Positions 52,040 to 61,255 of a stretch of 64,000 nucleotides of DNA are shown here, piece after piece. Position numbers and translations under genes: made by a program. The DNA comes from Ponticaulis sp. Its GTDB lineage: Bacteria; Pseudomonadota; Alphaproteobacteria; Caulobacterales; Hyphomonadaceae. Numbering within the stretch: position 1 is the stretch's first letter; each line of letters opens with the position of its first letter. The notes below the pieces were generated by a model. That model had not been told where the DNA came from. It did no database searches and saw only the letters and a list, made by a program, of their open reading frames with translations. Where the stretch lies: contig PBNO01000015.1 of NCBI GenBank assembly GCA_002723155.1, positions 124,001 through 188,000 of the forward strand, written 5' to 3'.

Positions 52040-53290
52040 TCAGCCGAACGGCATATCAATTGATGGCGAAAACTCGCTAAACAGGCGCGGACCATCCTCG
52101 GTCATATAAAGGCAGTCTTCGAGGCGCACTCCGAATTCGCCAAAGATATAAATCCCCGGCTCGTTAGAGAAACACATGCCCGGCGCAAGCGGTGTGTCCT
52201 CGCCCATGACGAAATTTACAGGCTCATGCCCGTCGAGGCCGATGCCATGGCCAAGACGGTGGGAAAGCCCCGGCGTCTGGTAGCCCGGCCCATAGCCCTC
52301 ACGCTCATAATAGGCGCGCACCGTTGCATCCACCTGCCCTGCCGGCGCACCGATCTGAGCAGTTTCCAGCGCCAGCTCCTGCCCGCGTTTGACTGTGTTC
52401 CAAACCTGCCGTTGCTTTGCTGTGGGTTCGCCAAATACCCATGTACGTGAGATGTCGGATTCATAATCATGCACGCCGCAGCCGCAATCCATCAGAATAA
52501 CGGAGCCCTCACGTACGTCCTGCGCTGAACCCGTACCATGCGGATAAGCGCTCGCCTCGTTCAACAGGACCATTGAGAACTCGACATTTCCGCCAAGCCT
52601 GCGCGTGGTTTCACTCATAAGATTGGAGATATCGAACTGGTTCATCCCCAGTTCGACCCGCGGATAGATATGCCTGTAAGCCGCCAGCGTTATGTTGTTA
52701 GCTGTCTGCATCAGAGCGAGTTCGGCGGGCGATTTGAACATGCGAACGCCTCGGGTAACACTCATGCCCGACACCATTTCAAAAGATGGCGCTGCCTGTG
52801 CAATTCCGTCTGAAATGAAGTGACGCACCGTCTCTTCAATCGCAACCTTGCCTTCACTCAGGCCGGCATCACTCAGAATTCCAGCGACCAGCACGAACGG
52901 GCTTTCATGCTCGTGCCATGTCCGAACGACAACATCCACTTTCACGCTTTCGCGGACGGACGGTTCTTCAAAGTATGGAGTGACAACGGTGGGCGTTCCT
53001 TCGGCAGGAATCACTACGCCTGTGAACCGTTCAGAGCGCCACCAGCGAATACCGGTGAAGTAGACCAGCGCAGAGCCTGCCTCCAGAACAAGTGCAGAAA
53101 TGCCCTGCTCCTGCATAAGCACCTGCGCTTTTGCGATACGCGCCTCATGCTCCAGCGGAGAGATAGGTTGCGCACCTGCAGCCATCGTTGTCAGCTCGTC
53201 ATCGCGAGCAGACGCGATTTGAGGCGCGATCAGGCCGGTCAAACCTGCAGCCAGTCCTAATTGTCCGAAACGTCGTCTGGAAAGTGTCAC
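52040..53290 (-). CDS. Tat-exported M24-family peptidase (Xaa-Pro aminopeptidase-like)
   Basis: A 416-residue metallopeptidase with a twin-arginine signal (SRRRFGQLGLAAGLTGLIAP), so it is exported folded. The creatinase/prolidase fold keeps all five metal ligands: two Asp in MDCGCGVHDYESDISRTW, His in LGHGIGLDGHE, Glu in SNEPGIY and Glu in RLEDCLYM. Start is GTG 53290 after ggagatccttgc. It is the last gene of a likely three-gene operon with an SDR and an acyl-CoA ligase. It may cleave Xaa-Pro peptides in the periplasm. Confidence 0.92.
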   Translation of the reverse strand: MTLSRRRFGQLGLAAGLTGLIAPQIASARDDELTTMAAGAQPISPLEHEARIAKAQVLMQEQGISALVLEAGSALVYFTGIRWWRSERFTGVVIPAEGTPTVVTPYFEEPSVRESVKVDVVVRTWHEHESPFVLVAGILSDAGLSEGKVAIEETVRHFISDGIAQAAPSFEMVSGMSVTRGVRMFKSPAELALMQTANNITLAAYRHIYPRVELGMNQFDISNLMSETTRRLGGNVEFSMVLLNEASAYPHGTGSAQDVREGSVILMDCGCGVHDYESDISRTWVFGEPTAKQRQVWNTVKRGQELALETAQIGAPAGQVDATVRAYYEREGYGPGYQTPGLSHRLGHGIGLDGHEPVNFVMGEDTPLAPGMCFSNEPGIYIFGEFGVRLEDCLYMTEDGPRLFSEFSPSIDMPFG

Positions 53291-53331
53291 GCAAGGATCT
53301 CCGCTGCTGAGATAATCAGATCAGGCGCGGA

Positions 53332-54081
53332 TCAGCCCCGCCCGACGAATGGCATGTTCGTCGCCATCACAGTCATAGAAAGTACATTTGCCTCAAGAGG
53401 CAAATTCGCCATGTGCAGCACAGAACTCGCCACATCCTCGACGGCCATAGTCGGTTCGGGCTTCAGGCTGCCATCTGCTTGCGGTACGCCTTTCGCCATG
53501 CGCACGGTCATCTCGGTTGCAGCGTTGCCAATATCAATCTGGCTGCAAGCAATTGAATACGGACGACCATCGAGCGCGAGTGATTTGGTAAGGCCCGTCA
53601 CGGCGTGTTTGGTCGCGTTGTAAGGCGTCGCGCCCGGGCGCGGCGTCATCGCGGATATCGAACCGTTATTTATGATCCGTCCACCTTGCGGCGATTGTTG
53701 GCGCATATGGCGGAAGGCCGCGCGTGCGCACCAGAACATGCCATTCAGGTTCACGTTCACGACTGAGAGCCATGTCGCTGGCGAAATCTCGTCAATCGTG
53801 GCCGGAAACGCGCCCCGACCGGCATTATTGAAAAGCACATCAAGCCGTCCTGCCGCTTCGACAAATTTATCGAATGCGGCATCGACGGCTTCATGATCTG
53901 TTACATCACACTCAAGTGCGTGTGCATTGGGATGATCGGCAGCCATTTCTGCCAGAGCATCCCCGCGACGCGCCAGAAGCCCGACAGCCCAGCCCTGCTC
54001 AAGAAAGAGCTGCGCGGTGGCTTTACCAATCCCCGCGCTGGCTCCCGTAATCAGAATGGACTTCACGTCATGCTCCGGCAC
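53332..54081 (-). CDS. Short-chain dehydrogenase/reductase
   Basis: A 249-residue classical SDR: GASAGIGK cofactor loop, LFNNAGRGAFP, catalytic Ser in NNGSISAM and YNATK. The start is GTG 54081 with a strong aggaggtc site seven bases or so upstream. It lies 14 bases after the acyl-CoA ligase gene. Substrate unknown; lipid or acyl-CoA intermediates are possible from context. Confidence 0.92.
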   Translation of the reverse strand: MPEHDVKSILITGASAGIGKATAQLFLEQGWAVGLLARRGDALAEMAADHPNAHALECDVTDHEAVDAAFDKFVEAAGRLDVLFNNAGRGAFPATIDEISPATWLSVVNVNLNGMFWCARAAFRHMRQQSPQGGRIINNGSISAMTPRPGATPYNATKHAVTGLTKSLALDGRPYSIACSQIDIGNAATEMTVRMAKGVPQADGSLKPEPTMAVEDVASSVLHMANLPLEANVLSMTVMATNMPFVGRG

Positions 54082-54095
54082 AAACGACCTCCTGC

Positions 54096-55739
54096 TTACG
54101 CAGTTGGCAGTTTGTAGTCCTTGAACATGTCGCGAAGGGCGAGCTTGTTGATCTTGCCGGTCGCGCCGAGCGGAATAGCCTCAACAAACGCAACATCATC
54201 CGGCGTCCACCATTTCGCGATCTTGCCTTCGAGTTGCTTCAGCATCTCTTCCTTCGTGGCCTCCTGCCCCTCATGGAGCTGAATGATCAGAAGCGGACGC
54301 TCATCCCATTTCGGGTGATAGATACCAATAGCGGCGGCATTAGCGACCTTCGGGTGACCGACAGCGATGTTCTCGATGTCGATGGAGGAAATCCATTCAC
54401 CACCGGATTTGATCACGTCTTTCGCACGGTCAGTGATCTGCATGTAGCCGTACTCGTCAAGGTGCGCGACGTCGCCCGTATCGAAGAAGCCGTTTTCATC
54501 CAGAACCGAGCCGCCATCGCCGCCAGCACCTTTGAAATAGGTGTCGACAACTGCGCAACCGCGAACAAGTAGGTGACCAGAGCTCTCGCCATCACGCGGC
54601 AACTCCTTGCCGTCGTCATCGACGACTTTCAGCTCGACACCGAATGGCATACGGCCCTGTTTGAGCTTGTACTCGACGTGCTTATCCCAGCCCTGTTCAA
54701 CAATTTCCGGGATCAACTGGCCGATTGTGCCGAGCGGAGATGTTTCCGTCATCCCCCAGGCGTGAGCTGTGTCGACGTCGAACTTCTCTTTGAACGCACG
54801 CAGAATGCGCTCAGGAACCGCAGAACCACCAATAACAACGCGATCAAGATCCGGCAGATCGAGATTATTCGCTTCAAGGTGCTGAAGCAGCATCAGCCAG
54901 ACGGTCGGAACCGCCGCTGACATTGTCACTTTGTACTTTGTCAGAAGCTCGTAGATCGACGCACCGTCCATCTGCGCGCCCGGCATAATCATTTCAGCGC
55001 CAACTGCAGGACACGTAAATGTCAGGCCCCAAGCGTTCGCGTGGAACATTGGAACGACCGGCAGAACCTTATCAAAAACGGTGACGCCAAGCGCGTCAGC
55101 CATGCCGGTGATGAAAGTGTGGAGCACGTTCGAACGGTGCGAATAAAGAACACCCTTAGGATTGCCCGTCGTACCGGATGTGTAGCAAAGGCCACATGGC
55201 GTCGTTTCAGGGAAGTCACCCCAGACACAGTCCTGAGACTGGCCCGCGATATATTCTTCATATGCAACAGCGTTGCGAAGCTTCGTGTCCGGCATATGCG
55301 CCGCATCACAGAAAATGACATAGCGCTCGACGGTTTTGATCTGATCCTGAACAGCTTCAAGCAGTGGAACGAATGTCAGGTCAACGAAGAGGATTTTATC
55401 TTCTGCATCATTTGCAATCCAGGCGATCTGCTCAGGGTGCAGACGCGGATTGATGGTGTGAAGTACGGAGCCGATGCCCATTGCGCCGAACCATGTTTCC
55501 ATGTGGCGCGCAGTATTCCATGCAAGCGTTGCGACACGGTCATGCAGCTTGACGCCATCACCCTTCAGGGCGTTGGAAACCTGCTTCGCGCGGTCGTGAA
55601 TTTCTGCGTATGTCGTCTCGACAATCGGGCCCTCAACCGAGCGCGAAATAACCCGGCGGTGGCCGTGATTGGCTTTGGCGTGTTCGATAACCTTGTTTAC
55701 GGTTAGCGGCCAATCCTGCATTTTGCCGATTAGGCTCAT
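54096..55739 (-). CDS. Long-chain fatty-acid--CoA ligase
   Basis: A 547-residue ANL ligase: P-loop-like YTSGTTGNPKGV, VPMFHANAWG, the A5 motif AWGMTETSPLG, FDTGDVAHLD, DRAKDVIKSGGEWIS, and the C-terminal lysine in GATGKINKLAL. It activates medium or long-chain acids; a similar ligase (partial) lies at the left edge of the window. ATG 55739 (MSLIGKMQDWPL) follows gggagaggac; the frame upstream to 55787 is not used. It heads the operon with the SDR and M24 peptidase. Confidence 0.94.
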   Translation of the reverse strand: MSLIGKMQDWPLTVNKVIEHAKANHGHRRVISRSVEGPIVETTYAEIHDRAKQVSNALKGDGVKLHDRVATLAWNTARHMETWFGAMGIGSVLHTINPRLHPEQIAWIANDAEDKILFVDLTFVPLLEAVQDQIKTVERYVIFCDAAHMPDTKLRNAVAYEEYIAGQSQDCVWGDFPETTPCGLCYTSGTTGNPKGVLYSHRSNVLHTFITGMADALGVTVFDKVLPVVPMFHANAWGLTFTCPAVGAEMIMPGAQMDGASIYELLTKYKVTMSAAVPTVWLMLLQHLEANNLDLPDLDRVVIGGSAVPERILRAFKEKFDVDTAHAWGMTETSPLGTIGQLIPEIVEQGWDKHVEYKLKQGRMPFGVELKVVDDDGKELPRDGESSGHLLVRGCAVVDTYFKGAGGDGGSVLDENGFFDTGDVAHLDEYGYMQITDRAKDVIKSGGEWISSIDIENIAVGHPKVANAAAIGIYHPKWDERPLLIIQLHEGQEATKEEMLKQLEGKIAKWWTPDDVAFVEAIPLGATGKINKLALRDMFKDYKLPTA

Positions 55740-55918
55740 CGTCCTCTCCCTGACGTTCGAATAGCGTAATTTTGTATGATGACGCATGTGTCATCTTTTT
55801 TGGGTATTAAGAAGCGTCAAACGAACAAAAAGTGCAACCCGGCAGCACTGAATATTTTCCATGTCACAAATATTCGTTAGAGAGAGGCCGCAATATACAT
55901 CGCCGAGGCCCACTGATC

Positions 55919-56899
55919 ATGTTTAAAAATGCCGCACTACCGCTATTCGCCGCAACTTTCCTGTTCACAGGCTGCTTTGGTGAAGTAGAATCGCCTGATG
56001 TCTCTTCTGTTGATCCAGTTGAGGTAGAGCAGAGCTCTGGCGAGACAACAGCGACTCCGGTTGCCGCCCGACCGCCCCTGCCGGAAATCTTCGACTGCCT
56101 GCGCGAGAATAACGGCACCGCCATCGCTGCACATCGCGGCGGCCCGTATGAGTTCTATCCCGAGAATGCCATCGAGACGCTTCAATACGGCTACAACAAT
56201 GACGTCCGCGTCTTTGAGATCGACATCGCCGAAAGTCAGGATGGCGTACTCTTCCTGATGCATGACCGCACCCTCACCCGCACCACCACCATGCAAGGCG
56301 CTGTGGCAGAGTATGACTGGTCTGAAATCAGCCGGGCAACGCTGGTCGACAATTTCGGCAATGAGACCGGCTATGCCATTCCAACTCTGGAAGACGCTCT
56401 GAACTGGGCGGTCGAGAGCGGGGCTATTCTGGAACTCGACAAAAAGCCAACCACCAGCTTCCGAAACATTATCGAAGCCGTCCGCGCGGCAGGTGCAGAA
56501 AATAACGTCATCATGATCTCCTATGATGACCGTCAGGCAGCAGAAATTGCGCGCATCGCGCCAGAGCTGATGATGACAGCCAGCGCATTTGGCGCGCGTG
56601 ACATCAATACGCTCCTCGACCTTGGCGTTCAGCAGCCTCAGCTCATCGCCTGGACTGGCACACGTGATCCGGATTTTGCGGCATGGGAACGCGTTCTGGA
56701 TGAAGGCGTGGAAGCAGCGTTCGGCACGCTGGGGCGTCCGGGCGAACGCCTAGATGATGAGTACATGGCGGACGGAGACGGATCCGAATTTCAGGACCTG
56801 GTCGATGCCGGCCTGACGCTTATTGCAACAGATGTTCCGCTTGAAGTCGCAGAGGCGATTGATGGTGACGACATCGCCCGCGAACAGTGTGGGCTCTAG
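55919..56899 (+). CDS. Glycerophosphodiester phosphodiesterase, lipoprotein
   Basis: A 326-residue GDPD-family enzyme that would hydrolyse glycerophosphodiesters in the periplasm. The start at 55919 gives a lipoprotein signal (FAATFLFTGCFG, lipobox FTGC). The catalytic core is present: AAHRGGPYEFYPENAIETL, FEIDIAESQDGVLFLMHDRTLTRTT, and ILELDKKP. The frame is open from 55832 but without a signal. A stem (56914-56945) follows the stop. Confidence 0.9.
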   Translation: MFKNAALPLFAATFLFTGCFGEVESPDVSSVDPVEVEQSSGETTATPVAARPPLPEIFDCLRENNGTAIAAHRGGPYEFYPENAIETLQYGYNNDVRVFEIDIAESQDGVLFLMHDRTLTRTTTMQGAVAEYDWSEISRATLVDNFGNETGYAIPTLEDALNWAVESGAILELDKKPTTSFRNIIEAVRAAGAENNVIMISYDDRQAAEIARIAPELMMTASAFGARDINTLLDLGVQQPQLIAWTGTRDPDFAAWERVLDEGVEAAFGTLGRPGERLDDEYMADGDGSEFQDLVDAGLTLIATDVPLEVAEAIDGDDIAREQCGL

Positions 56900-56913
56900 G
56901 CTGGCCGAATTGG

Positions 56914-56945
56914 TCACCAGTCCCTGCGCGTGCGGGGACTGGTGA
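56914..56945. repeat. Hairpin between two convergent genes
   Basis: TCACCAGTCCC (56914-56924) pairs with GGGACTGGTGA (56935-56945) around TGCGCGTGCG. A perfect 11-bp stem without a T-run, placed in the 54-base gap between convergent genes, so it may end transcripts in both directions or protect them. Confidence 0.55.
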
Positions 56946-56953
56946 GCGCATTG

Positions 56954-57922
56954 CTATCTCGCCTGCCGTTCGCGTCGTTCCGCTTTGCGCTCCATCTCGG
57001 CCATATAAGCGTCCACAAACTCGTCGAACGTCATTTCCGGCTGTTCTTCCTGTATACGCCGCTCCTCTTCTCCGAGAATTTGGTAAAAGTCTTCTCGGGT
57101 TATTGGAGAAGGATTCTGACGGTATTCTTCAAGAAGCGCGGCCCCTGCGGGCGTGTTTGGATGCGCCGGCGCATAAACGATCCGCCATTCTGTGTCCCGA
57201 TAGACCCAGTCGTACTCAGGTCCTATCAAGGGGACGATATTATAGTCTTCGTCAATAACATCATTCGCGATCAGGCGCTCAGCATTCGCGATTTGAATAT
57301 GCGCCGGTAAACACTGAAAAACGATCTCACGCGATGCCAGCACACCAGACGCGCGGTGCTGGTAGACTGAAGGCGCATCAATCGCGAGGTCTGCCGAGCC
57401 CGCAGAATAGCGCATAGGCTCATACACGTCCCAATTCGGGTCGTTAGCCGGAGATCGAAATTCCGAAGATCCCAAATCAATGAGCTTTATTCTTACGAAT
57501 GGACTGCTCAGCAGCACTGAGTCGACAAATCGGGATGCCGGATGCTGCGGACTATAATACGACCAGAGGGTCAGCCAGTGCGCGATAAAGAACAGAGCCA
57601 ATAGCACGTTTACCGTTCCGAGGCTGAAATCCATCCAACCAAAACGCTTATCCAGAATACCGCCCAGCATGACCATAAGCTGAGCGACGAGAAGAAGCCC
57701 ACCAACAATCATGAACCACTCAATGCCGGAAATATCCTGATCCGGTAGCCGTCCCGTGAATATGAGCGGATCGCACATCTCGTGCACAATGATATGAATA
57801 CTGATGATCCGACCGATAACGGCGAAACTTACAGCAACCAGAAACAGACACAGTGTTGTGCTGATAAGCGGTTTCTTGCGTGATTTACTCAACAACCGTG
57901 AATACCGGTTCACTCTTTTCAT
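56954..57922 (-). CDS. Membrane protein of unknown function
   Basis: A 322-residue protein with three hydrophobic segments in the first 120 residues (TTLCLFLVAVSFAVIGRI; MIVGGLLLVAQLMVMLGGIL; VLLALFFIAHWLTLWSYY) and a larger extracytoplasmic C-terminal part. The C-terminus is charged, with EEERRIQEEQPEMTFDEFVD. No family recognised. It is convergent with the GDPD gene and divergent from the SDR at 58.1 kb. Confidence 0.7.
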   Translation of the reverse strand: MKRVNRYSRLLSKSRKKPLISTTLCLFLVAVSFAVIGRIISIHIIVHEMCDPLIFTGRLPDQDISGIEWFMIVGGLLLVAQLMVMLGGILDKRFGWMDFSLGTVNVLLALFFIAHWLTLWSYYSPQHPASRFVDSVLLSSPFVRIKLIDLGSSEFRSPANDPNWDVYEPMRYSAGSADLAIDAPSVYQHRASGVLASREIVFQCLPAHIQIANAERLIANDVIDEDYNIVPLIGPEYDWVYRDTEWRIVYAPAHPNTPAGAALLEEYRQNPSPITREDFYQILGEEERRIQEEQPEMTFDEFVDAYMAEMERKAERRERQAR

Positions 57923-58089
57923 AAACCAAAACTATAGCGCCTCACACTGACGGTAAAGCAAATTGTACGTGCTTCACTCATGCACTACATGGCGCTTTCG
58001 CGACAGAACCATTCACTCATCTCTTGCCAATTGCGCAGGAACTCACTGATAAGGTTCGCAACTAAACAGCAAGCTCAGGGGAGACAATT

Positions 58090-58872
58090 ATGGAGCCGTA
58101 TCGCGAACTCAGCCGGTCCATCAAAGGCAAAACAGCAATCGTAACGGGTGCAGCATCCGGCATGGGCCGCGCCACCGCACACCTCTTTGCACGCGAAGGC
58201 GCAAACGTCGTCGTCACCGACCTGTCTCAGGAAAAAGTGGATATCGTCGTCGATGAAATCAAAGCCGCTGGCATTGATCACGTTTTCGGTCTGGCGCTTG
58301 ATGTCGGCGACCATGGAGCGATCAAAACAACGGTTGCGGCGACTGTCGAGCGCTTTGGCGGCCTCGATATCGTCGTCAACAATGCGGGCTTTGCCCATCT
58401 CGTACCGTTCGAAGCAGACGAGTATGATGAAGTCTGGAACCGCTCCATCAATGTCATGCTGACAGCGCACCAGCGTATGGTTCGTGCGGCGCTGCCATAT
58501 CTCGTCAAATCCGGCGAAGGCCGCATTGTAAACATCGCCTCTACCGAAGGCCTAGGCGCGACCGCGCTGAACTCGCCTTATGTTGCGGCCAAGCACGGCG
58601 TTATCGGCCTCACTAAAGCTATGGCCGTCGAACTCAGTGCGAAAGGCATCACTGTGAATGCCGTCTGTCCGGGCCCGATCCATACCGGCATCACCGAAGG
58701 CATTCAGGATGATCACAAGACGATCTTCGCCAAGCGCCGCGTTCCGCTGCGCCGCTATGGCTATCCCGAAGAGGTAGCTAACATCACGCTTAACTGCGTG
58801 CTGCCAGCGTCTTCCTTCATGAACGGTGTCGCGATCCGCGTAGATGGCGGCCAGTTGGCACGTAACGCGTAA
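58090..58872 (+). CDS. Short-chain dehydrogenase/reductase (3-hydroxybutyrate-dehydrogenase-like)
   Basis: A 260-residue classical [32 protein letters not shown], catalytic Ser in NIASTEG, YVAAK, and VCPGPIHTG. It resembles enzymes acting on 3-hydroxy acids, but the substrate is not fixed by sequence. A site (aggggagac) precedes ATG. Alone on its strand at this point. Confidence 0.9.
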   Translation: MEPYRELSRSIKGKTAIVTGAASGMGRATAHLFAREGANVVVTDLSQEKVDIVVDEIKAAGIDHVFGLALDVGDHGAIKTTVAATVERFGGLDIVVNNAGFAHLVPFEADEYDEVWNRSINVMLTAHQRMVRAALPYLVKSGEGRIVNIASTEGLGATALNSPYVAAKHGVIGLTKAMAVELSAKGITVNAVCPGPIHTGITEGIQDDHKTIFAKRRVPLRRYGYPEEVANITLNCVLPASSFMNGVAIRVDGGQLARNA

Positions 58873-58951
58873 CAGACGCGAAATTTAATGATCAGCCACC
58901 TGTTATGCTCCGGCATGCTGGGTTAGCGTCCCGTCAGGGAGACGATTTCAG

Positions 58952-59413
58952 GTGGCTTTTCAAACACTCATACTGGCGGGCACGATTGCTATCGCCGCCG
59001 TTTCGGACGTGCCGAAGGCCGGTCCCGTTTTACGCGACTTTTCGAATGACCCGGTACGCCTGGTCATCTGTAATTTCGGTGATGCGGATTTCGCACATAC
59101 CCAGCTGAACCAGATCAACTGGGCTGGCTACGCAGAGCGACAGGTCACCGTAGCCGAGTTCTCCGAGGCACGCGCAGCAACGCATGTCTCAACCGCGTTC
59201 GGCCCGATGAGCCAGGTCATGTCACTCAATCTGACAGGGCGTAAACGCGAGGCCCGCGAACAGGGGTGCAATCTGGAAACGAACGAGATCATTTTGTTTG
59301 GAAAGTCAGGTCAGGTCGTTGCGCGCTGGAATGACTTTCTGGGCAATGATGACCTGTTTCAGCTCCTGGATTCAGATAAATTCACTTCACCGTCATCCGG
59401 CATTGCCAACTGA
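58952..59413 (+). CDS. DUF4174-like exported protein
   Basis: A 153-residue protein with a hydrophobic N-terminus (FQTLILAGTIAIAAVSDV) that looks like a weak signal. The C-terminal part, LFGKSGQVVARWNDFLGNDDLFQLLDS, matches DUF4174 (a thioredoxin-like fold ending in a regulator-like segment). Start is GTG 58952 after agggagacga. Function unknown. The DMT transporter gene starts 28 bases later. Confidence 0.68.
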   Translation: MAFQTLILAGTIAIAAVSDVPKAGPVLRDFSNDPVRLVICNFGDADFAHTQLNQINWAGYAERQVTVAEFSEARAATHVSTAFGPMSQVMSLNLTGRKREAREQGCNLETNEIILFGKSGQVVARWNDFLGNDDLFQLLDSDKFTSPSSGIAN

Positions 59414-59440
59414 GAGCCCGAGGCCTAATGCCTCGCCTCT

Positions 59441-60379
59441 ATGCAACATGACAATCACCGTCTGACCGGCCTCGGCTTTGCCATTATCGGCACCATCCTT
59501 TTCGGCGCGAAAGGGATTGTGTTGAAGCTCGCGCTGGATGAAGGCAGCACGGTGGAGCAGATGATGCTCCTGCGTATGGGCTTCTCGCTGCCTGCATTTC
59601 TGGCTGTGGGCTTCTTTTCTTTCCGAAAGCGTCTGGCCAGCACAAAGCTGCGAACAGTTCTGCTCGCTGCAGGCCTTGGCATAATGAGCTACCATTTATG
59701 CACCTGGCTCGATTTTCAGGGTCTGCGATACACCTCTGCACAGCTGGAACGACTGATCCTCTTCACCTACCCGACAATTGTCGCGGTTCTGGCGGCGATA
59801 TTCCTCAAAGAAAAGCTGACGATCCGGCACATGATGGCGCTCGCCCTCTCCTATGCCGGCGTTTTTCTTCTGTTCGGTCGTGAGTTCTCGCAGCAAGGCG
59901 ACCACATCATTTTCGGTAGTCTCCTGGTGTTCAGCGCGGCCATTCTGTTCGCGATCTACGTGACAGCGGCCAAACCGGTGATCACGGCACTCGGCTCAGC
60001 ATTGTTCACCAGCATTGCCATGACAGCAGCTGGCGCGACGATTATGGCCCACTCCGGCATCGTTGCCATTAGCGGAGACATGCCGGACTTCACATGGTTG
60101 ATCATTGTCTACGGGGTTTTACTCGCAACCTTCTGTACAGTGCTGCCAAGCTTTATGCTCTCAGAAGCGATTGCCCGCCTCGGCTCCGGCCCAACCAGCG
60201 CCATTGGCAATGTCGGACCGGTCGCGACATCCATGCTCGCTGTTTTCGTTCTTGGAGAAAGTTTTGGCCTGCCCCATCTCGGCGCGTTGATCCTCACATC
60301 GGTCGGAATTGGTCTGCTAACCACGGGCAAACCGGCGGCAACAACTGGACAAGCCGCGCTGAATGCAGAAAAAGGCTGA
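59441..60379 (+). CDS. EamA/DMT-family transporter
   Basis: A 312-residue protein with ten hydrophobic segments in two EamA repeats, the family plan of small-molecule exporters. No N-terminal signal other than the first membrane segment. The trmJ-like gene starts one base after its stop, so the two are cotranscribed and probably coupled. A second, unrelated DMT transporter lies at 20.2 kb. Substrate unknown. Confidence 0.9.
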   Translation: MQHDNHRLTGLGFAIIGTILFGAKGIVLKLALDEGSTVEQMMLLRMGFSLPAFLAVGFFSFRKRLASTKLRTVLLAAGLGIMSYHLCTWLDFQGLRYTSAQLERLILFTYPTIVAVLAAIFLKEKLTIRHMMALALSYAGVFLLFGREFSQQGDHIIFGSLLVFSAAILFAIYVTAAKPVITALGSALFTSIAMTAAGATIMAHSGIVAISGDMPDFTWLIIVYGVLLATFCTVLPSFMLSEAIARLGSGPTSAIGNVGPVATSMLAVFVLGESFGLPHLGALILTSVGIGLLTTGKPAATTGQAALNAEKG

Positions 60380-60380
60380 C

Positions 60381-61118
60381 ATGACAAAGAACACGCCTGC
60401 AATCATCCTCGTTGGCCCTCAAATGGGCGAGAATATCGGCGCTGCGGCGCGCGTTATGGGGAATTTCGGCCTGTCGGATCTGCGCATCGTCGCACCGCGT
60501 GACGGATGGCCGAACCCTGCAGCAGAGATCATGTCTGCAGGCGCTTTCGAAAGCGGCGTGGTCACGCCAACCGTTTGCGAGACGCTGGATGAGGCCGTTT
60601 CAGATCTCCACTTCCTACTCGCAACCACCGCCCGCCAACGCGGTATGGAAAAGCCGGTTCATTCCACACGTACCGGCGTTGATGCACTCATAAAGGCTCC
60701 GGGCAAAACAGGCGTTTTGTTTGGCGCCGAAAAATCAGGTCTCCCGAACGACGCTGTTGTCATGTGCGATGCTATCCTGACCTATCCGGTGAACCGTGAG
60801 TTTGCGTCCCTCAATCTGGCTCAGGCCGTTGGCGTCTTTGCTCATGCCTTTGCCGATGCGGAAGCAACCGAGGAGGTTACGGGCGTCGATATGCCGGCGG
60901 ATAGAAAAGAGCTTCTCGGCATGATGGAGCATTTCGAAGACGAGCTCGACCGCGCAGGCTTCTTCTTTCCTGCACAGAAGAAAGACGTGATGGTTCAGAA
61001 CCTTCGCAACGCTTTCACCCGTTCTGGCTGGACAGCGCAGGAAACCAGAACCTTTCGCGGTGCCATCAAAGCCCTCGCGATTGGTCGCGGAAAAGCCCGC
61101 ATTCAGCGCGATGACTGA
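60381..61118 (+). CDS. SPOUT-family tRNA methyltransferase, TrmJ-like
   Basis: A 245-residue SPOUT enzyme. The N-terminal fold with GPQMGENIGAAARVMGNFGL and the SAM-binding knot FGAEKSGLPNDAVVMCDA...FASLNLAQAVGVFAH are clear. TrmJ makes 2'-O-methyl at position 32 of several tRNAs; related TrmL modifies position 34. A C-terminal tail of about 80 residues (EEVTGVDMPADRKELL onward) fits TrmJ. ATG 60381 follows aaaaagg; the earlier ATG at 60363 is inside the upstream gene. Confidence 0.87.
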   Translation: MTKNTPAIILVGPQMGENIGAAARVMGNFGLSDLRIVAPRDGWPNPAAEIMSAGAFESGVVTPTVCETLDEAVSDLHFLLATTARQRGMEKPVHSTRTGVDALIKAPGKTGVLFGAEKSGLPNDAVVMCDAILTYPVNREFASLNLAQAVGVFAHAFADAEATEEVTGVDMPADRKELLGMMEHFEDELDRAGFFFPAQKKDVMVQNLRNAFTRSGWTAQETRTFRGAIKALAIGRGKARIQRDD

Positions 61119-61213
61119 TTGAAACACGTCAGAACTACCTGACGCACAAAAGTCACACTCCTCCAATCGTAAGCGATATCAGAAAATACGGGGTTGCAAT
61201 TCACTCCCCCTGT

Positions 61214-61240
61214 TGCGAATGCTTCGCATAATCATTCGCA
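61214..61240 (+). promoter_or_regulatory. Two overlapping Fur-box-like inverted repeats
   Basis: TGCGAAT-G-CTTCGCA (61214-61228) and GCATAAT-C-ATTCGCA (61226-61240) each fit a 7-1-7 inverted-repeat plan and overlap by three bases. They sit 16 to 42 bases before the siderophore-receptor start. Fur-type regulators bind this arrangement, so iron control is likely. The exact consensus in this organism is unknown. Confidence 0.5.
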
Positions 61241-61255
61241 CAGTATGGATTACCT